Notes under the pieces: model-generated | Told to the model about the DNA's origin: nothing | The model's database searches: none | The model's input: only the letters and a program-made list of their open reading frames with translations | Shown here: one piece after another, positions 42,389 through 51,491 of the stretch | Layout of the letters: each line of letters begins with the position of its first letter | How positions within the stretch are numbered: the stretch's first letter is position 1 | Translations under genes and position numbers: made by a program | NCBI GenBank assembly: GCA_023419605.1 | Contig: JAEZXR010000002.1 | Coordinates: 66,388-130,387 of the forward strand | DNA: 64,000 nt | Direction: 5' to 3' | From: Bacillota bacterium | GTDB lineage: Bacteria > Bacillota > Clostridia > Acetivibrionales > JAEZXR01

Positions 42389-43406
42389 CGTGATATGCAG
42401 GCATTTTGCCCAGTACTTTTTCCAGCATGAGTTTTGAAAACTCTTCCGGTTCCTCGAAATGAGGAGCGTGGGCGGAATTCTCAAACCAGACCAGTTCCTT
42501 TCTGGGCGCCTTCAGTGCATTATAGTATTTTTCGACCAGTTCAAAGGGGGTATTATAATCATTTCTACCGACGCACATATAGATTGGAATCTGAATCTCC
42601 GGTACCCGTTCCAGCATATTGACTTCAAGAAGCTGGTCCAGGATGCTGCTGAAGCTAAAGGAACTGGCCTTGTAATAGTTCAGCTTTTCCCGCAGTGTAT
42701 AATCTGGAGAAAAAATCACTGTTCGGGAAATTTCCTTTTTGAGCCCGGGTCTGCGGAAGACCCCGCCGAATCTTTCTGCCCAATGGATTTGTGCCATGAT
42801 ATTTTCAGTGGTCTTTTCAGCCGGAGGAAACCCGATGGACTCCAGTTCGCGGAGGGCTTTTGCATTATTGCTTTTTTTCGCGGATTCCATAAGAAAGTCG
42901 TAGAGAATTCTTCCGGTTTCCTGAATATCAACAACCTGCCCCACACTAATGTAAGAGTAAAAGAGCTCCGGGCAGTTTTGAACGGCTAAAAGCCCAAGAA
43001 TGCTTCCCCAGGAGTGTCCCAGGAGGTAAAGCTTTTGACGGTTAAACCTTTTCAGTATTGCTTCCACCAGTTCACAAGTATCGGCAGCTAACTGTTCTAT
43101 GCTCATGGAATCCTTTTTCATCTTCTCGGAGAAGGATTTGCCGGAGCCGCGCTGGTCCCAGTTAATAACAACAAAATGTTTTTCAAGTTCTGCCTGATAA
43201 CGGGGGGCAAAGGCGATTTGAGCAGTTCCCGGCCCCCCATGAAGGCATAAGAGAATGGGGTTATGCCGGTTACAGCCTCGAATGAGTATCCATTGATCGA
43301 CACCGCCTAAGTTGATTTTGTCCAAACAGGCGATTTTCTCGGATTCAAATTTTCCTTTGCTTCTTTTTACTCCCGAAATCAGTGGGCGTTTACGTAAGGG
43401 ATTCAT
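42366..43406 (-). CDS. alpha/beta hydrolase, proline-iminopeptidase-like
   Basis: A 346-residue alpha/beta hydrolase. The oxyanion segment is LLCLHGGPGTAQ, the nucleophile elbow is LLGHSWGSILGL (Ser), the acid lies in YMCVGRNDYNTPFE (Asp) and the catalytic His in FENSAHAPHFEEPEEF. INWDQRGSGKS and EAILKRF are typical of proline iminopeptidases (S33), with a lid domain in the middle. The substrate is unproven. It has no signal peptide. Its start at 43406 has a minus-strand site AGGTGACTTTCC. Confidence 0.9.
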   Translation of the reverse strand: MNPLRKRPLISGVKRSKGKFESEKIACLDKINLGGVDQWILIRGCNRHNPILLCLHGGPGTAQIAFAPRYQAELEKHFVVINWDQRGSGKSFSEKMKKDSMSIEQLAADTCELVEAILKRFNRQKLYLLGHSWGSILGLLAVQNCPELFYSYISVGQVVDIQETGRILYDFLMESAKKSNNAKALRELESIGFPPAEKTTENIMAQIHWAERFGGVFRRPGLKKEISRTVIFSPDYTLREKLNYYKASSFSFSSILDQLLEVNMLERVPEIQIPIYMCVGRNDYNTPFELVEKYYNALKAPRKELVWFENSAHAPHFEEPEEFSKLMLEKVLGKMPAYHEKASKPQ

Positions 43407-43610
43407 GGAAAGTCACCTGCCTTAAGAAGAATATAGTGTAGGTTTACTGCAGGAAAACTCTTGTGCAATGCAGTGTTTTTCATACATATAGTATGTTTTT
43501 TTTCGAGGGATTGATACTTTTAATAATTGGTTAAATTGGCAGATTGCTTGTAGATAATGTAAACCATCTGCCGTATTTACAAAATAACTAAAATTACATA
43601 AAATATATAC
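43407..43610. other. intergenic region with a hairpin
   Basis: 204 bp before the transglutaminase-like operon. GGCAGAT (43538-43544) pairs with ATCTGCC (43566-43572). No consensus promoter is clear, and the first gene of the operon lacks a good ribosome site. Confidence 0.4.
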
Positions 43611-46115
43611 ATGAATTCAAATAAATTACATGAAGCAAATAATGGGTATAAACAAAATAAATATGGTATTTTCGGTGTGGTAGCCATTACCGTTGTGTCA
43701 ATTCTTCTTATTATGGCGGCGATCCATCTGTTGACGTTTCCGAAACAAAGCGCTGATTCCGGTAAAGGGGGAGAGGAAAACAGCCAAAGTTCAGAGGAGA
43801 GAAAAGACAACAGGGCAGACCGTTCCCATAAGGACGCCGGAAAGGACAAAGCTACGCCCATTCCTTTCAATAAAGCTACTCCTGGACCCGGGGGATCCCT
43901 AAAGGAATTCTTTGATGAAAAAGTAAGGAAGAAGCTTCCTGAGTTCAGTATTGATCTTTCACAGAATCAGTATAAACCTGGATTTACTCCACCCGACGAT
44001 TCGAATGCATTTGCCGTACGTTCCGGCCAGAAGCCGCCGCATGCCCCTGTACTTGAAATACAGGGTATCATGAAGACCCCGCTTTTGAAGATCGTGGTCA
44101 TGGACAGCTTTTCCGGAAATGCCTGGCATATGTCTGCAGAACCCAGGTATTCCGAGTATAGGGGAGGAGAAACGCAGGGGCTCAAATCCATAAAAATAAA
44201 ACCCGTAACAGCGGCAAATGGATTTATTCCCATCCCCAGCAGTGCTCAGAGTGTTAAATTCCCAGTGGAAAAGGTAATGAATTTCCCGGATTACGGTATG
44301 TTCTATTCAGATTCGGAGCTTGATGATACCTATGAGGTTTTCTGCAGGGAGGTTCCTTTGAATGAAGATATTTTCAAATGGGCCAAGGTAGATATGAGAA
44401 TCAAATATACCAGGCAGGTGTCTCCCAGGGTTACCGAACTGGTGGATGCGATTGTAAAGGGGATTGATGACCCTGGCTTAAAGATCCGGGCCATTGAGGC
44501 CTATCTGAAAAGGAACTACACCTACGGGGGGAAGAGCCAGAATACGCAAAGCCAGGACGCCGTCCAGCAGTTTCTTTTTGGTCCTTCCAGGCAGGGGACA
44601 GAGCTGGACTTTGTTTCAACCTTCGCCTTTATGCTGCGAACCCTGGACATACCCTGCCGGGTTGTAACGGGATACCGGGTAGAAGCCTATAAAAGCTATC
44701 AAGTCGTATATGCAGACCAGATTCATGTCTATCCGGAAGTAAAGTTTGAAAACTATGGGTGGGTACCCCTGGATTACTTTGATGACAGCACTTTTTACGT
44801 ACCCCCTGTTTCTACCTATACGGAAGTTACGCACCTGGATGCGGTAGCCAGGAAGGGGAAGGAATTTACAGTGAAGGGAACGGTAACAGACCCGGGAGGA
44901 AAACCTGTGGACGGACTTCCGGTTTTGATTTATCTAAAGAAAACAAAGGAAGAGGATGTATTATCCTATATACAAGGAAGTGTGAGCAATGGTGCTTTTG
45001 AAATCACAGGCCAACTCCATCACGGAGTGGATGTAGGCAGTTATCAGGTGGTGGCGCAAACCTTGGAAAATGACACCTATCGAGCGTCCTGGAGTGACCC
45101 GGAGATGAAAGTAGTAGCGGAGACATCTCTTTCCGCTGCCATTCCTGGAACCGTTATTGCCGGAAAAGCCTTTAGTGTTTCCGGCAGCGTAAAGGAATCC
45201 TTATCCCAAAAACCCCTTAAGGCTCCCTGGATTGATGTAAGTTTTGACGGGATCATAACGGAAAAAGAATCGAAAGAAGCTGCTGCAAAGGGGGAGGGGA
45301 CTTTTCATAAAATGGTAAAGCTGGAGGCGGACAAGCAGGCGGAGCCGACAGTGAATTACCTGTTTGCCGGAAAATATACCGGCAGGTTTGATATAAGCTT
45401 CAGGGGAAATGAGTTGTATTTACCCAGCAGTAAATCAGGAGAAATTCAGGTTTGGGTTATTTTCTGGGATAGAATTTTCATACTGTTGGGATTGCTTTTC
45501 GTTGCTTCCGTCGCGGGCTTGCTTGCAAGAAACAGGAGAAGATATGCAGCCTTGGGAGATAGGGCAGGAAGTCATGGAGAAGAGGAATCGGTCGCTTTTT
45601 ATTCGGAAACGGAGGAATCGAATACTCTCAAGCCAAAAGCTTTGGAGGTTACTTTCCCGCAAATCCCTTCCGCTTTGCCTTTGGTTTGGGGAATCCATGA
45701 GCCTCTCACACTGCGATTTACGGATGAATCCGGTGAATTTGAAGAAGTGATAACTTCTTTTGAATGGACAGGAACAAAAAATATAGTAGTTTATACCAAC
45801 CCGGGAAGGGAAGCTGCAGGTACGGCCAGTATACGGATTGTAGTCTACAGAGAAGAGATTCTGCGCATAGGGCGGGAACTGTTTACATCCCTTGTCCGGA
45901 GGTACAAGCTGGCGAGGAGGCAGTTAACTCCCCGAGAGGTTATCGAGGGACTGAAGGAAAGGGTCCCGGGAGAATTGTACCAAGAGTTTCAGGAACTGTT
46001 GTATTTGTTTGAGATGGCTGCCTACAGTCAACGGGAAATAAGCAGACCGGAGTTCGAAAGGTTTTATTTGCTCCATAGCAATATAAAAAACACTACGAAA
46101 GAGGAGACGGAATGA
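43611..46115 (+). CDS. membrane transglutaminase-like protein lacking the catalytic Cys
   Basis: An 834-residue protein with an N-terminal membrane helix (about residues 21-43), an extracellular part and a second helix near 620-642 (IFILLGLLFVASVAGLLAR), so most of it is outside and about 190 residues are inside. Residues about 290-400 are a transglutaminase-like core (TFAFMLRTLDIPCRVVTGYRV, then IHVYPEVKFENYGWVPLDYF), keeping the His and Asp. Where family members have the nucleophilic Cys, there is Glu331 (RQGTELDFV), so it is probably not a cysteine peptidase. An Ig-like stretch (about 420-510) follows. It overlaps the next gene by 4 bp, first of a five-gene operon with MoxR and DUF58. ATG 43611 has no clear ribosome site. 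Confidence 0.82.
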   Translation: MNSNKLHEANNGYKQNKYGIFGVVAITVVSILLIMAAIHLLTFPKQSADSGKGGEENSQSSEERKDNRADRSHKDAGKDKATPIPFNKATPGPGGSLKEFFDEKVRKKLPEFSIDLSQNQYKPGFTPPDDSNAFAVRSGQKPPHAPVLEIQGIMKTPLLKIVVMDSFSGNAWHMSAEPRYSEYRGGETQGLKSIKIKPVTAANGFIPIPSSAQSVKFPVEKVMNFPDYGMFYSDSELDDTYEVFCREVPLNEDIFKWAKVDMRIKYTRQVSPRVTELVDAIVKGIDDPGLKIRAIEAYLKRNYTYGGKSQNTQSQDAVQQFLFGPSRQGTELDFVSTFAFMLRTLDIPCRVVTGYRVEAYKSYQVVYADQIHVYPEVKFENYGWVPLDYFDDSTFYVPPVSTYTEVTHLDAVARKGKEFTVKGTVTDPGGKPVDGLPVLIYLKKTKEEDVLSYIQGSVSNGAFEITGQLHHGVDVGSYQVVAQTLENDTYRASWSDPEMKVVAETSLSAAIPGTVIAGKAFSVSGSVKESLSQKPLKAPWIDVSFDGIITEKESKEAAAKGEGTFHKMVKLEADKQAEPTVNYLFAGKYTGRFDISFRGNELYLPSSKSGEIQVWVIFWDRIFILLGLLFVASVAGLLARNRRRYAALGDRAGSHGEEESVAFYSETEESNTLKPKALEVTFPQIPSALPLVWGIHEPLTLRFTDESGEFEEVITSFEWTGTKNIVVYTNPGREAAGTASIRIVVYREEILRIGRELFTSLVRRYKLARRQLTPREVIEGLKERVPGELYQEFQELLYLFEMAAYSQREISRPEFERFYLLHSNIKNTTKEETE

Positions 46116-47134
46116 GTGGAAACGTTTTGCTTCTGATAGTTCCAATCGTGGCAATTGCGGTGGGAAAGACTGCTGAAATCATACTGAAAAAATATTTTGT
46201 GGGGGAACTGCTGCACATTATCAGAAGAGCTGTATATATTCTGGGATGGTGGATGGCTGCCTTCTTTTTCTTCTACCTGCTGCCGGAGGCCCCGGCAATC
46301 AACTTGGCCAGCTATGGAATCCTGGTCTTAGCGTTGGCTTCCACGGCGGCGCGGGGTACGGCGCTGATAAAAAACCGGATGGTGCTGTACTCCATCCTCC
46401 AAGCGGTGATTTATCTGATTCAAGGAATTGCCGTACGGGGGATGATCATTACGCTGTGGCCTGGCGGAGCGTGGAATATTGGAGTCCGGGTGTCTGCAGC
46501 GGATATGGCTTTATGGGGATATATCGTAGTATCCGCATGTACATTATTGAGAATGTTGGAACTGTCGGAGTCCGATTACATAAAGCAGGCCGGTCGATGG
46601 TTCGGTGCAGCAAAAGGATTGAAATTTCTTTTTACCTGCTTTGCGGTTTTCGTTTTTAAGGACCTGTGGCAGTATATGGCGAAGCTTTTTCCAGGAAATG
46701 TGCTGTTGGCCCGGTGGATCTTTGTTTTTTTACTTCTTCTGGTTGTGATGTTGATTGTAAATTCGAAGGTAAGACGTCATGTAAAAGTCAGTTATAGTGC
46801 GAATTTGCAAAAACATACACAGAATGTGACTTTTCTCAAGGGCGGCGAGCTACCGGAAGTCTCGGCCCTGGTGGGTGATTTTATAGAAAAAGGAGATAAA
46901 ACCGGCATTCTCACGTATATGATTGTTATGACGCATGAACTGGGGATGCAGAGGAGCATCGTCAGCAAGGTTATGAAAAGCCTGGTTGAATACAGGGATA
47001 TGCAGAGCCCTCCCTTCGCCTGGCGAAGGGAGCAGCAGGCCATAGAGCGGGATAACAGGGAAAAACGGAATGCTTTACTGAACAAAACCATCGAACAAAT
47101 TAGATACTACGGGAGGAAAACCGATGAGGAATGA
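46112..47134 (+). CDS. membrane protein of the MoxR-DUF58 operon
   Basis: A 340-residue protein with about seven hydrophobic segments in the first 225 residues (for example LLLIVPIVAIAVGKTAEII, AVYILGWWMAAFFFFYLL and WIFVFLLLLVVMLIV) and a C-terminal cytoplasmic domain of about 115 residues (HTQNVTFLKGGELPEVSALV, then RREQQAIERDNREKRNAL). I do not recognise a named family. It starts inside the last codons of the transglutaminase-like gene (ATGA overlap) and its end overlaps the MoxR gene by 11 bp, so translation is probably coupled. Confidence 0.78.
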   Translation: MSGNVLLLIVPIVAIAVGKTAEIILKKYFVGELLHIIRRAVYILGWWMAAFFFFYLLPEAPAINLASYGILVLALASTAARGTALIKNRMVLYSILQAVIYLIQGIAVRGMIITLWPGGAWNIGVRVSAADMALWGYIVVSACTLLRMLELSESDYIKQAGRWFGAAKGLKFLFTCFAVFVFKDLWQYMAKLFPGNVLLARWIFVFLLLLVVMLIVNSKVRRHVKVSYSANLQKHTQNVTFLKGGELPEVSALVGDFIEKGDKTGILTYMIVMTHELGMQRSIVSKVMKSLVEYRDMQSPPFAWRREQQAIERDNREKRNALLNKTIEQIRYYGRKTDEE

Positions 47135-48101
47135 AGAACTGCAGGGAATATGTACACGGATTATCGATGAAGTTGCCACTGTTTTTGTTACCGATAACAG
47201 GGAACAGTTGAAGAAAATACTGTGTGGGATGATTGCCGGGGGACATATTTTATTTGAGGACAACCCTGGACTAGGCAAAACGCTTCTGGTAAAAGTTTTC
47301 GCAAAGGTTACGGGATGCGCTTGGAAGCGGATTCAGTTTACTCCCGATTTGATGCCGGCCGATATTGTAGGAACCAAGGTGTGGAAAGGAATGAATTCAG
47401 CCTTTGAACTGGAGAAGGGGCCTATCTTTACCAATTTCCTTCTGGCGGACGAGATTAACCGTGCAATGCCAAAAACACAATCCGCATTGTTGGAAGCCAT
47501 GGAAGAGCAGCAGGTAACCATTGAAGGAAATACTTACGTACTGGGGGCTCCTTTTATCGTTATGGCGACGCAGAACCCCATCGAGATGGAAGGGACCTAT
47601 GCACTGCCCGAGGCTCAAATGGACCGGTTTACCATGAAACTGTCCTTGGGATATCTGGGGGATGCGGAGAAGGAGTGCGAGATTCTGCGGAGGAGAATCA
47701 GTTGGAAAAAAGACGATCCTGTACAGGAGGAAGTGACCTGCATAATTTCGCAGAAAGAACTGGTTCAACTCCAGCAGGAAGCTGAAAGCATCTATGTGGA
47801 CGAAAATATCCTTGAATATATTGTGAAGATCATAAGAGCGACAAGAAAAGATCCCCGGATTCGTATCGGGGCCAGTCCCAGAGGGGGCTTGGCCATTTTG
47901 AAACTTACCCGGGCTCTTGCACTTATAAACGGCAGGGATTTTGTAATACCTGATGATGTTAAGGCCATAGCATCGGATGCCCTTTCCCATCGTATTCTGC
48001 TGCAGATTGAATATCTGGTGGATGGAATCAAACCGGTATCCGTCATCAAGAGCATTGTAAATACCATTGAAGTGCCAAAAAACTATACGAGGAATCGGTG
48101 A
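47124..48101 (+). CDS. MoxR-family AAA+ ATPase
   Basis: A 325-residue chaperone-like ATPase. Walker A is EDNPGLGKTLLVK at about residues 46-58, Walker B is FLLADEINRAMPKTQSALLEAMEE (about 104-127, shown by its ends), sensor 1 is MATQNPIEMEGTYALPEAQ and sensor 2 lies in RIGASPRGGLAILKLTRAL. MoxR proteins work with DUF58/VWA proteins encoded next to them, as here, usually to mature or assemble a membrane or extracellular complex. It overlaps the upstream gene by 11 bp, and the DUF58 gene starts 2 bp after its stop. Confidence 0.95.
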   Translation: MRNEELQGICTRIIDEVATVFVTDNREQLKKILCGMIAGGHILFEDNPGLGKTLLVKVFAKVTGCAWKRIQFTPDLMPADIVGTKVWKGMNSAFELEKGPIFTNFLLADEINRAMPKTQSALLEAMEEQQVTIEGNTYVLGAPFIVMATQNPIEMEGTYALPEAQMDRFTMKLSLGYLGDAEKECEILRRRISWKKDDPVQEEVTCIISQKELVQLQQEAESIYVDENILEYIVKIIRATRKDPRIRIGASPRGGLAILKLTRALALINGRDFVIPDDVKAIASDALSHRILLQIEYLVDGIKPVSVIKSIVNTIEVPKNYTRNR

Positions 48102-48102
48102 T

Positions 48103-49431
48103 ATGGTAGTACCGCAAACAGTTTACAACCTTATAAAGACGTTTTTTCTTCTGCTGTTGCTGGGGATATTGTTTGCCAATGTGATTTTTGTAGTATTATC
48201 GGTGATCCCTCTTCTGCTGGCCATCCTTGGGAGTTATTCCCTCTTACCTTCAGGGATAAAGATCAACCGGCACTGTTCCCTTAAACGGGCTTGTACCGGT
48301 GACCTGATCCATGTGACGCTGGAGGTATGGATAGAAAAGGGGGTGGGTATTGTTTTCATAGCGGATGAACTGCCGGGAAGCTTCAAAGTAGTGGAGGGAA
48401 GTAACTTCAAGGTCTTCTGGAAAGGCAGAGAAAAAAGGAAGGAAACCTTCACCTATTCGATGCGATGTACCATTTCCGGTACATACTGCATGGAAAAGGT
48501 TCAATGGGAAAGCCGTCATTTCCTGTATTGGCAGATGGCTCACGGGAAGGAACTCTGTAAGACGGTCATTGAGATTCACCCGGAAGCGATGGAAATACAG
48601 AAGATTAGAAATGCTGCTGCGCTGGCTCGAATTCCCATGCCCAGGGGAAGTGAAACCAGAGTCGGGATGTCTACACTGGAATTTAAGGAGATGCGGCTTT
48701 ATACCTATGGAGATTCCTTCCGGGGCATCAATTGGAAAGCCACAGCAAGAAATATATACCGTGGAGGCCATTGGCCCATCATCAATGAATATGATAAGGA
48801 GGGCAAAAAGGAAGTTTGGCTCTACATGGATGTATCGCAGGATATGGAGTTTGGCCGGAGTACCCGAAATGCCCTTGAATGTGGGTTGGAGGCTGTTAAT
48901 GGCTTGACGGAGTATTACCTGAAGCAGAATTGTTCCGTTTCCTTTTGCACCTATAACGGGCGAGCTGCCTTTGTGGCTCCGGGCACCGGACAGAGGCAGC
49001 ATTACAGGATTATAAAGGAATTGGTACAAATCAGTGGAGCGGGTATATCCCCTTCCGATGGGCAGCAGGAAAGTATGGGGTCACTGGAAGACGCTGTTGC
49101 TGAGCATAAAAGCTATTTTACAAGGGTAAAGCCGCTTTTTGTAATCGTAACCCGTCAAAACGGCAGAGAGGATGAGGAATTGTCGGAAGGTATCAGAGAA
49201 GCCGGTAAATATGCATCCATTCAAAAGGGACGGCTACAGATCATGGTTATAAATATCAGTGGATACGATCTGGCAGTAAGCTCGGAAGCGGACAAAGCAG
49301 CTGCCGGACTGCTGGAAGTTCGGGACGAAATCCTCAGCAGAAATCTGAAAGGAAAATGTATATGGATTGATTGGAATCCGGAAAAAGGTAGTTTTCTCAA
49401 TGCACTTCTTACACAGGCGGTGGGGATATGA
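48103..49431 (+). CDS. DUF58 domain protein
   Basis: A 442-residue protein with two N-terminal membrane helices (about residues 8-28 and 30-50: LLGILFANVIFVVLSVIPLL) and a DUF58 domain at about 195-285 (STLEFKEMRLYTYGDSFRGINW), followed by a VWA-like region (EVWLYMDVSQDMEFG, PLFVIVTRQ) in which the metal-binding DxSxS is DVSQD, only partly conserved. I start at ATG 48103; the ORF's earlier ATG at 48067 would lie inside the MoxR gene. It overlaps the next gene by 4 bp (ATGA). Confidence 0.9.
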   Translation: MVVPQTVYNLIKTFFLLLLLGILFANVIFVVLSVIPLLLAILGSYSLLPSGIKINRHCSLKRACTGDLIHVTLEVWIEKGVGIVFIADELPGSFKVVEGSNFKVFWKGREKRKETFTYSMRCTISGTYCMEKVQWESRHFLYWQMAHGKELCKTVIEIHPEAMEIQKIRNAAALARIPMPRGSETRVGMSTLEFKEMRLYTYGDSFRGINWKATARNIYRGGHWPIINEYDKEGKKEVWLYMDVSQDMEFGRSTRNALECGLEAVNGLTEYYLKQNCSVSFCTYNGRAAFVAPGTGQRQHYRIIKELVQISGAGISPSDGQQESMGSLEDAVAEHKSYFTRVKPLFVIVTRQNGREDEELSEGIREAGKYASIQKGRLQIMVINISGYDLAVSSEADKAAAGLLEVRDEILSRNLKGKCIWIDWNPEKGSFLNALLTQAVGI

Positions 49432-50069
49432 ACAGGTGGACGGACTTTATAAAAAAGCTTTTACTGATAGCCGGTTGGCTGATTTCATTATTTTGTCTTG
49501 CGCAGACCACTGCCTTTGGATCCATTACCCGCATTACGGGGTCTGTGGTAATTGCCCTATTGTTATTGGGCTTACTTTCAGGAGTGTTGGTATTCTTGCT
49601 TTTTCTATCGGGAGCAAGTGTAAAACCAATGCTTTACGGTATATGCTCCTTTTTCTGCCTGCCGGCAGTAGCAGCTGAGTCCAAGCTGGATTGGATTGAG
49701 AAGATATGGAAGGTAAAGCTGGAGAGCAGGCTGCCGGGTGCCGTAACAGGATTTCTTGTTTGCTTTGTGGCTATACTCTTTATAGTTTCTCATTATATAG
49801 ACCGCTTTGAAGACAACAGCCTTTTATGGCTGGGAAAGGGAGCCCTTCACGAGGACGTGAGAGAGGTTTTTACCAGGCGTACCCGGGAAATGCTGTATGT
49901 GGGCGGCGTCATCGCAGGGGTCTTGTTGATAGTCCTTGCTGCGGGATTTGCTCTGATTCGTGTTCAGAGTTCATGGGAGCCGCCGCTGTTGGTTCTGGCC
50001 GGGGCTGTTACAGTTTCAATGGGATTATTTTACTGGGTATGGAGAAATAATAGAGATAAAAGGACGTGA
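49428..50069 (+). CDS. membrane protein, last gene of the MoxR-DUF58 operon
   Basis: A 213-residue protein with about five to six membrane segments (LLLIAGWLISLFCLAQ, VVIALLLLGLLSGVLVFLLF, AVTGFLVCFVAILFIVSHYI, LYVGGVIAGVLLIVLAAGF and LLVLAGAVTVSMGLFYW) and no recognised domain. Overlap with DUF58 (ATGA) shows it belongs to the same operon. It probably forms a membrane complex with the upstream membrane protein and the transglutaminase-like protein. Confidence 0.75.
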   Translation: MNRWTDFIKKLLLIAGWLISLFCLAQTTAFGSITRITGSVVIALLLLGLLSGVLVFLLFLSGASVKPMLYGICSFFCLPAVAAESKLDWIEKIWKVKLESRLPGAVTGFLVCFVAILFIVSHYIDRFEDNSLLWLGKGALHEDVREVFTRRTREMLYVGGVIAGVLLIVLAAGFALIRVQSSWEPPLLVLAGAVTVSMGLFYWVWRNNRDKRT

Positions 50070-50153
50070 AGGAACTGCGAATCGTTAATTGAATAGAAAA
50101 TATACATACTCTGTCCAGGTTATATAAAATTTTTGATTTTTTTCATATATTAT

Positions 50154-50182
50154 GAAGGAATTTATAAAAAAATCTCGAATAA
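50154..50182 (+). promoter_or_regulatory. sigma-H-type promoter upstream of spo0A-like gene
   Basis: GAAGGAATT (50154-50162) matches RNAGGAWWW fully; after 11 bp CTCGAATAA (50174-50182) matches RNNGAATWW at all but the first base. This is the expected sigma-H promoter type for sporulation-initiation genes; start would be about 70 nt before ATG 50260. Confidence 0.7.
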
Positions 50183-50259
50183 TAAACTGTAACAATGCGG
50201 CTTTTATAGCTGTGAGCCTAGGGTTGACCCAACTATCGTGGTTGAAGACGAGGGATAGA

Positions 50260-51099
50260 ATGAAAAAAGATATTTCGGTTTTAGTTGTTGACGACAATGT
50301 TGAGTTTTGCGATTTACTGAGACAGTATATAAACAGGTGTGAAAATATGAAAGCTGTAGGAGTAGCCAAGGATGGGATCGAAGGTGTCGAGCTGATCAGA
50401 AGCCTTCACCCGGATGTGGTGATCCTGGATATAATAATGCCGAATCTTGATGGGATTGGAGTCCTTGAGAAAGTTAATGAAATGAAGATGAATCCCAGGC
50501 CTGTATTTGTAGTTCTTTCCGCGGTGGGTCAGGATGTGTTCACAAGAAAGGCAATGGATCTAGGTGCTGAATATTATATGGTAAAGCCCTTTGATATCGA
50601 TATACTGCTGAACAGGGTAAAAGAGACCTATAATGAAAAACATAAAAACGCAATCCTGCATTGCGGCATATCAACCAAAAAGGTGGATGAAAGAGGACTT
50701 AACCGCGAACGTGATCAAAATGTAGAAATGGAAGTAACCAGTCTGATGCATGAAGTCGGCATTCCTGCCCACCTTTCGGGTTATAGGTACCTGAGGGAAG
50801 CGATTATTCTGGCAACGAAAAATGCAAATGTTTTTAATTCCGTAACAAGGATATTGTATCCTTCCATTGCAGAAAGATTCAACTCCACACCACAGAAGGT
50901 GGAGCGTTCCATTCGAAATGCCATTGAAGCCACCTGGACCAAGGAAACCCGAGGTCTTAAGAAAATCTTCGATGGTGAGGTATCCGACTACTGGGAAGAT
51001 AAACCTACAAATTCCCAATTTATCGCAGTTATGGCAGAGAAAATCCGGATAAACCTTAATGCGCGAAAAAATAAGAATTCTCTCGATAAAGGAAAATAA
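50260..51099 (+). CDS. spo0A: Spo0A-type sporulation response regulator (divergent)
   Basis: A 279-residue response regulator. The receiver domain (about residues 4-125) has the acidic pair Asp11-Asp12, the phosphorylation site Asp57 in VVILDIIMPNLDG and Lys near 109 in VKPFDID. The C-terminal DNA-binding domain (about 155-270) has the Spo0A_C features TSLMHEVGIPAHLSGYRYL, VTRILYPSIAERFNSTPQ, VERSIRNAIEATW and KPTNSQFIAVMAEKIR. It differs from typical Spo0A in the stretch usually like FGYTVSYNKGKPTN (here FDGEVSDYWEDKPTN). Spo0A is the master regulator of sporulation. It is not preceded by spoIVB, its normal neighbour, so it may be a paralogue. I chose ATG 50260 (GAGGGATAGA) over ATG 50152. 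Confidence 0.88.
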   Translation: MKKDISVLVVDDNVEFCDLLRQYINRCENMKAVGVAKDGIEGVELIRSLHPDVVILDIIMPNLDGIGVLEKVNEMKMNPRPVFVVLSAVGQDVFTRKAMDLGAEYYMVKPFDIDILLNRVKETYNEKHKNAILHCGISTKKVDERGLNRERDQNVEMEVTSLMHEVGIPAHLSGYRYLREAIILATKNANVFNSVTRILYPSIAERFNSTPQKVERSIRNAIEATWTKETRGLKKIFDGEVSDYWEDKPTNSQFIAVMAEKIRINLNARKNKNSLDKGK

Positions 51100-51124
51100 A
51101 GGCATTATTGCAATGCCTTTATTT
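51094..51124. terminator. bidirectional terminator
   Basis: AAATAAAGGCATT (51094-51106) pairs with AATGCCTTTATTT (51112-51124). Confidence 0.88.
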
Positions 51125-51320
51125 CTTTTTCTGAAAGATTATCAACGTAATAGGATTGCAGGCGTTCTCCAGCGGAACAGCTTTGCTGATAATACCAGAA
51201 CTTTACCCTCTTCTCTATTTCCTCATCTGTTCCTTCCAACGAGCCTGGATAAACAGCGATCAACTTATCCGTTTCCTTGTCCCGCAGCCCAATCCTGCCG
51301 GTTACATCGTATCTGCCCAT
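51105..51320 (-). CDS. small protein of unknown function
   Basis: A 71-residue protein (MGRYDVTGRIGLRDKETDKL ... VDNLSEKEIKALQ) with one pair of aromatics (VKFWYYQQS) and a single Cys (SCSAGERLQ). No recognised family. Start at ATG 51320 follows GGCAGGTGCTACAC; an ORF start at 51359 is less likely. It ends inside the terminator shared with the spo0A-like gene, which it faces. Confidence 0.6.
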   Translation of the reverse strand: MGRYDVTGRIGLRDKETDKLIAVYPGSLEGTDEEIEKRVKFWYYQQSCSAGERLQSYYVDNLSEKEIKALQ

Positions 51321-51446
51321 GTGTAGCACCTGCCTGGTGAATATTTTTATTTTTACCATACTTATAATTCCTATAAAACGCTAAAAGTATGCCAGACAAT
51401 TTTTGCGGGAAACGAAGTAGATTCTCTTCTTCCCGACCCTGAACAA

Positions 51447-51484
51447 AAAAATAAACCTATGCTGGTTAGAACACAGGTTTACTT
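51447..51484. terminator. probable terminator of the HU gene
   Basis: AAATAAACCT pairs with AGGTTTACTT across 20 bp (51447-51484), ending 7 bp from the HU stop on the minus strand. Confidence 0.6.
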
Positions 51485-51491
51485 CATGCTA

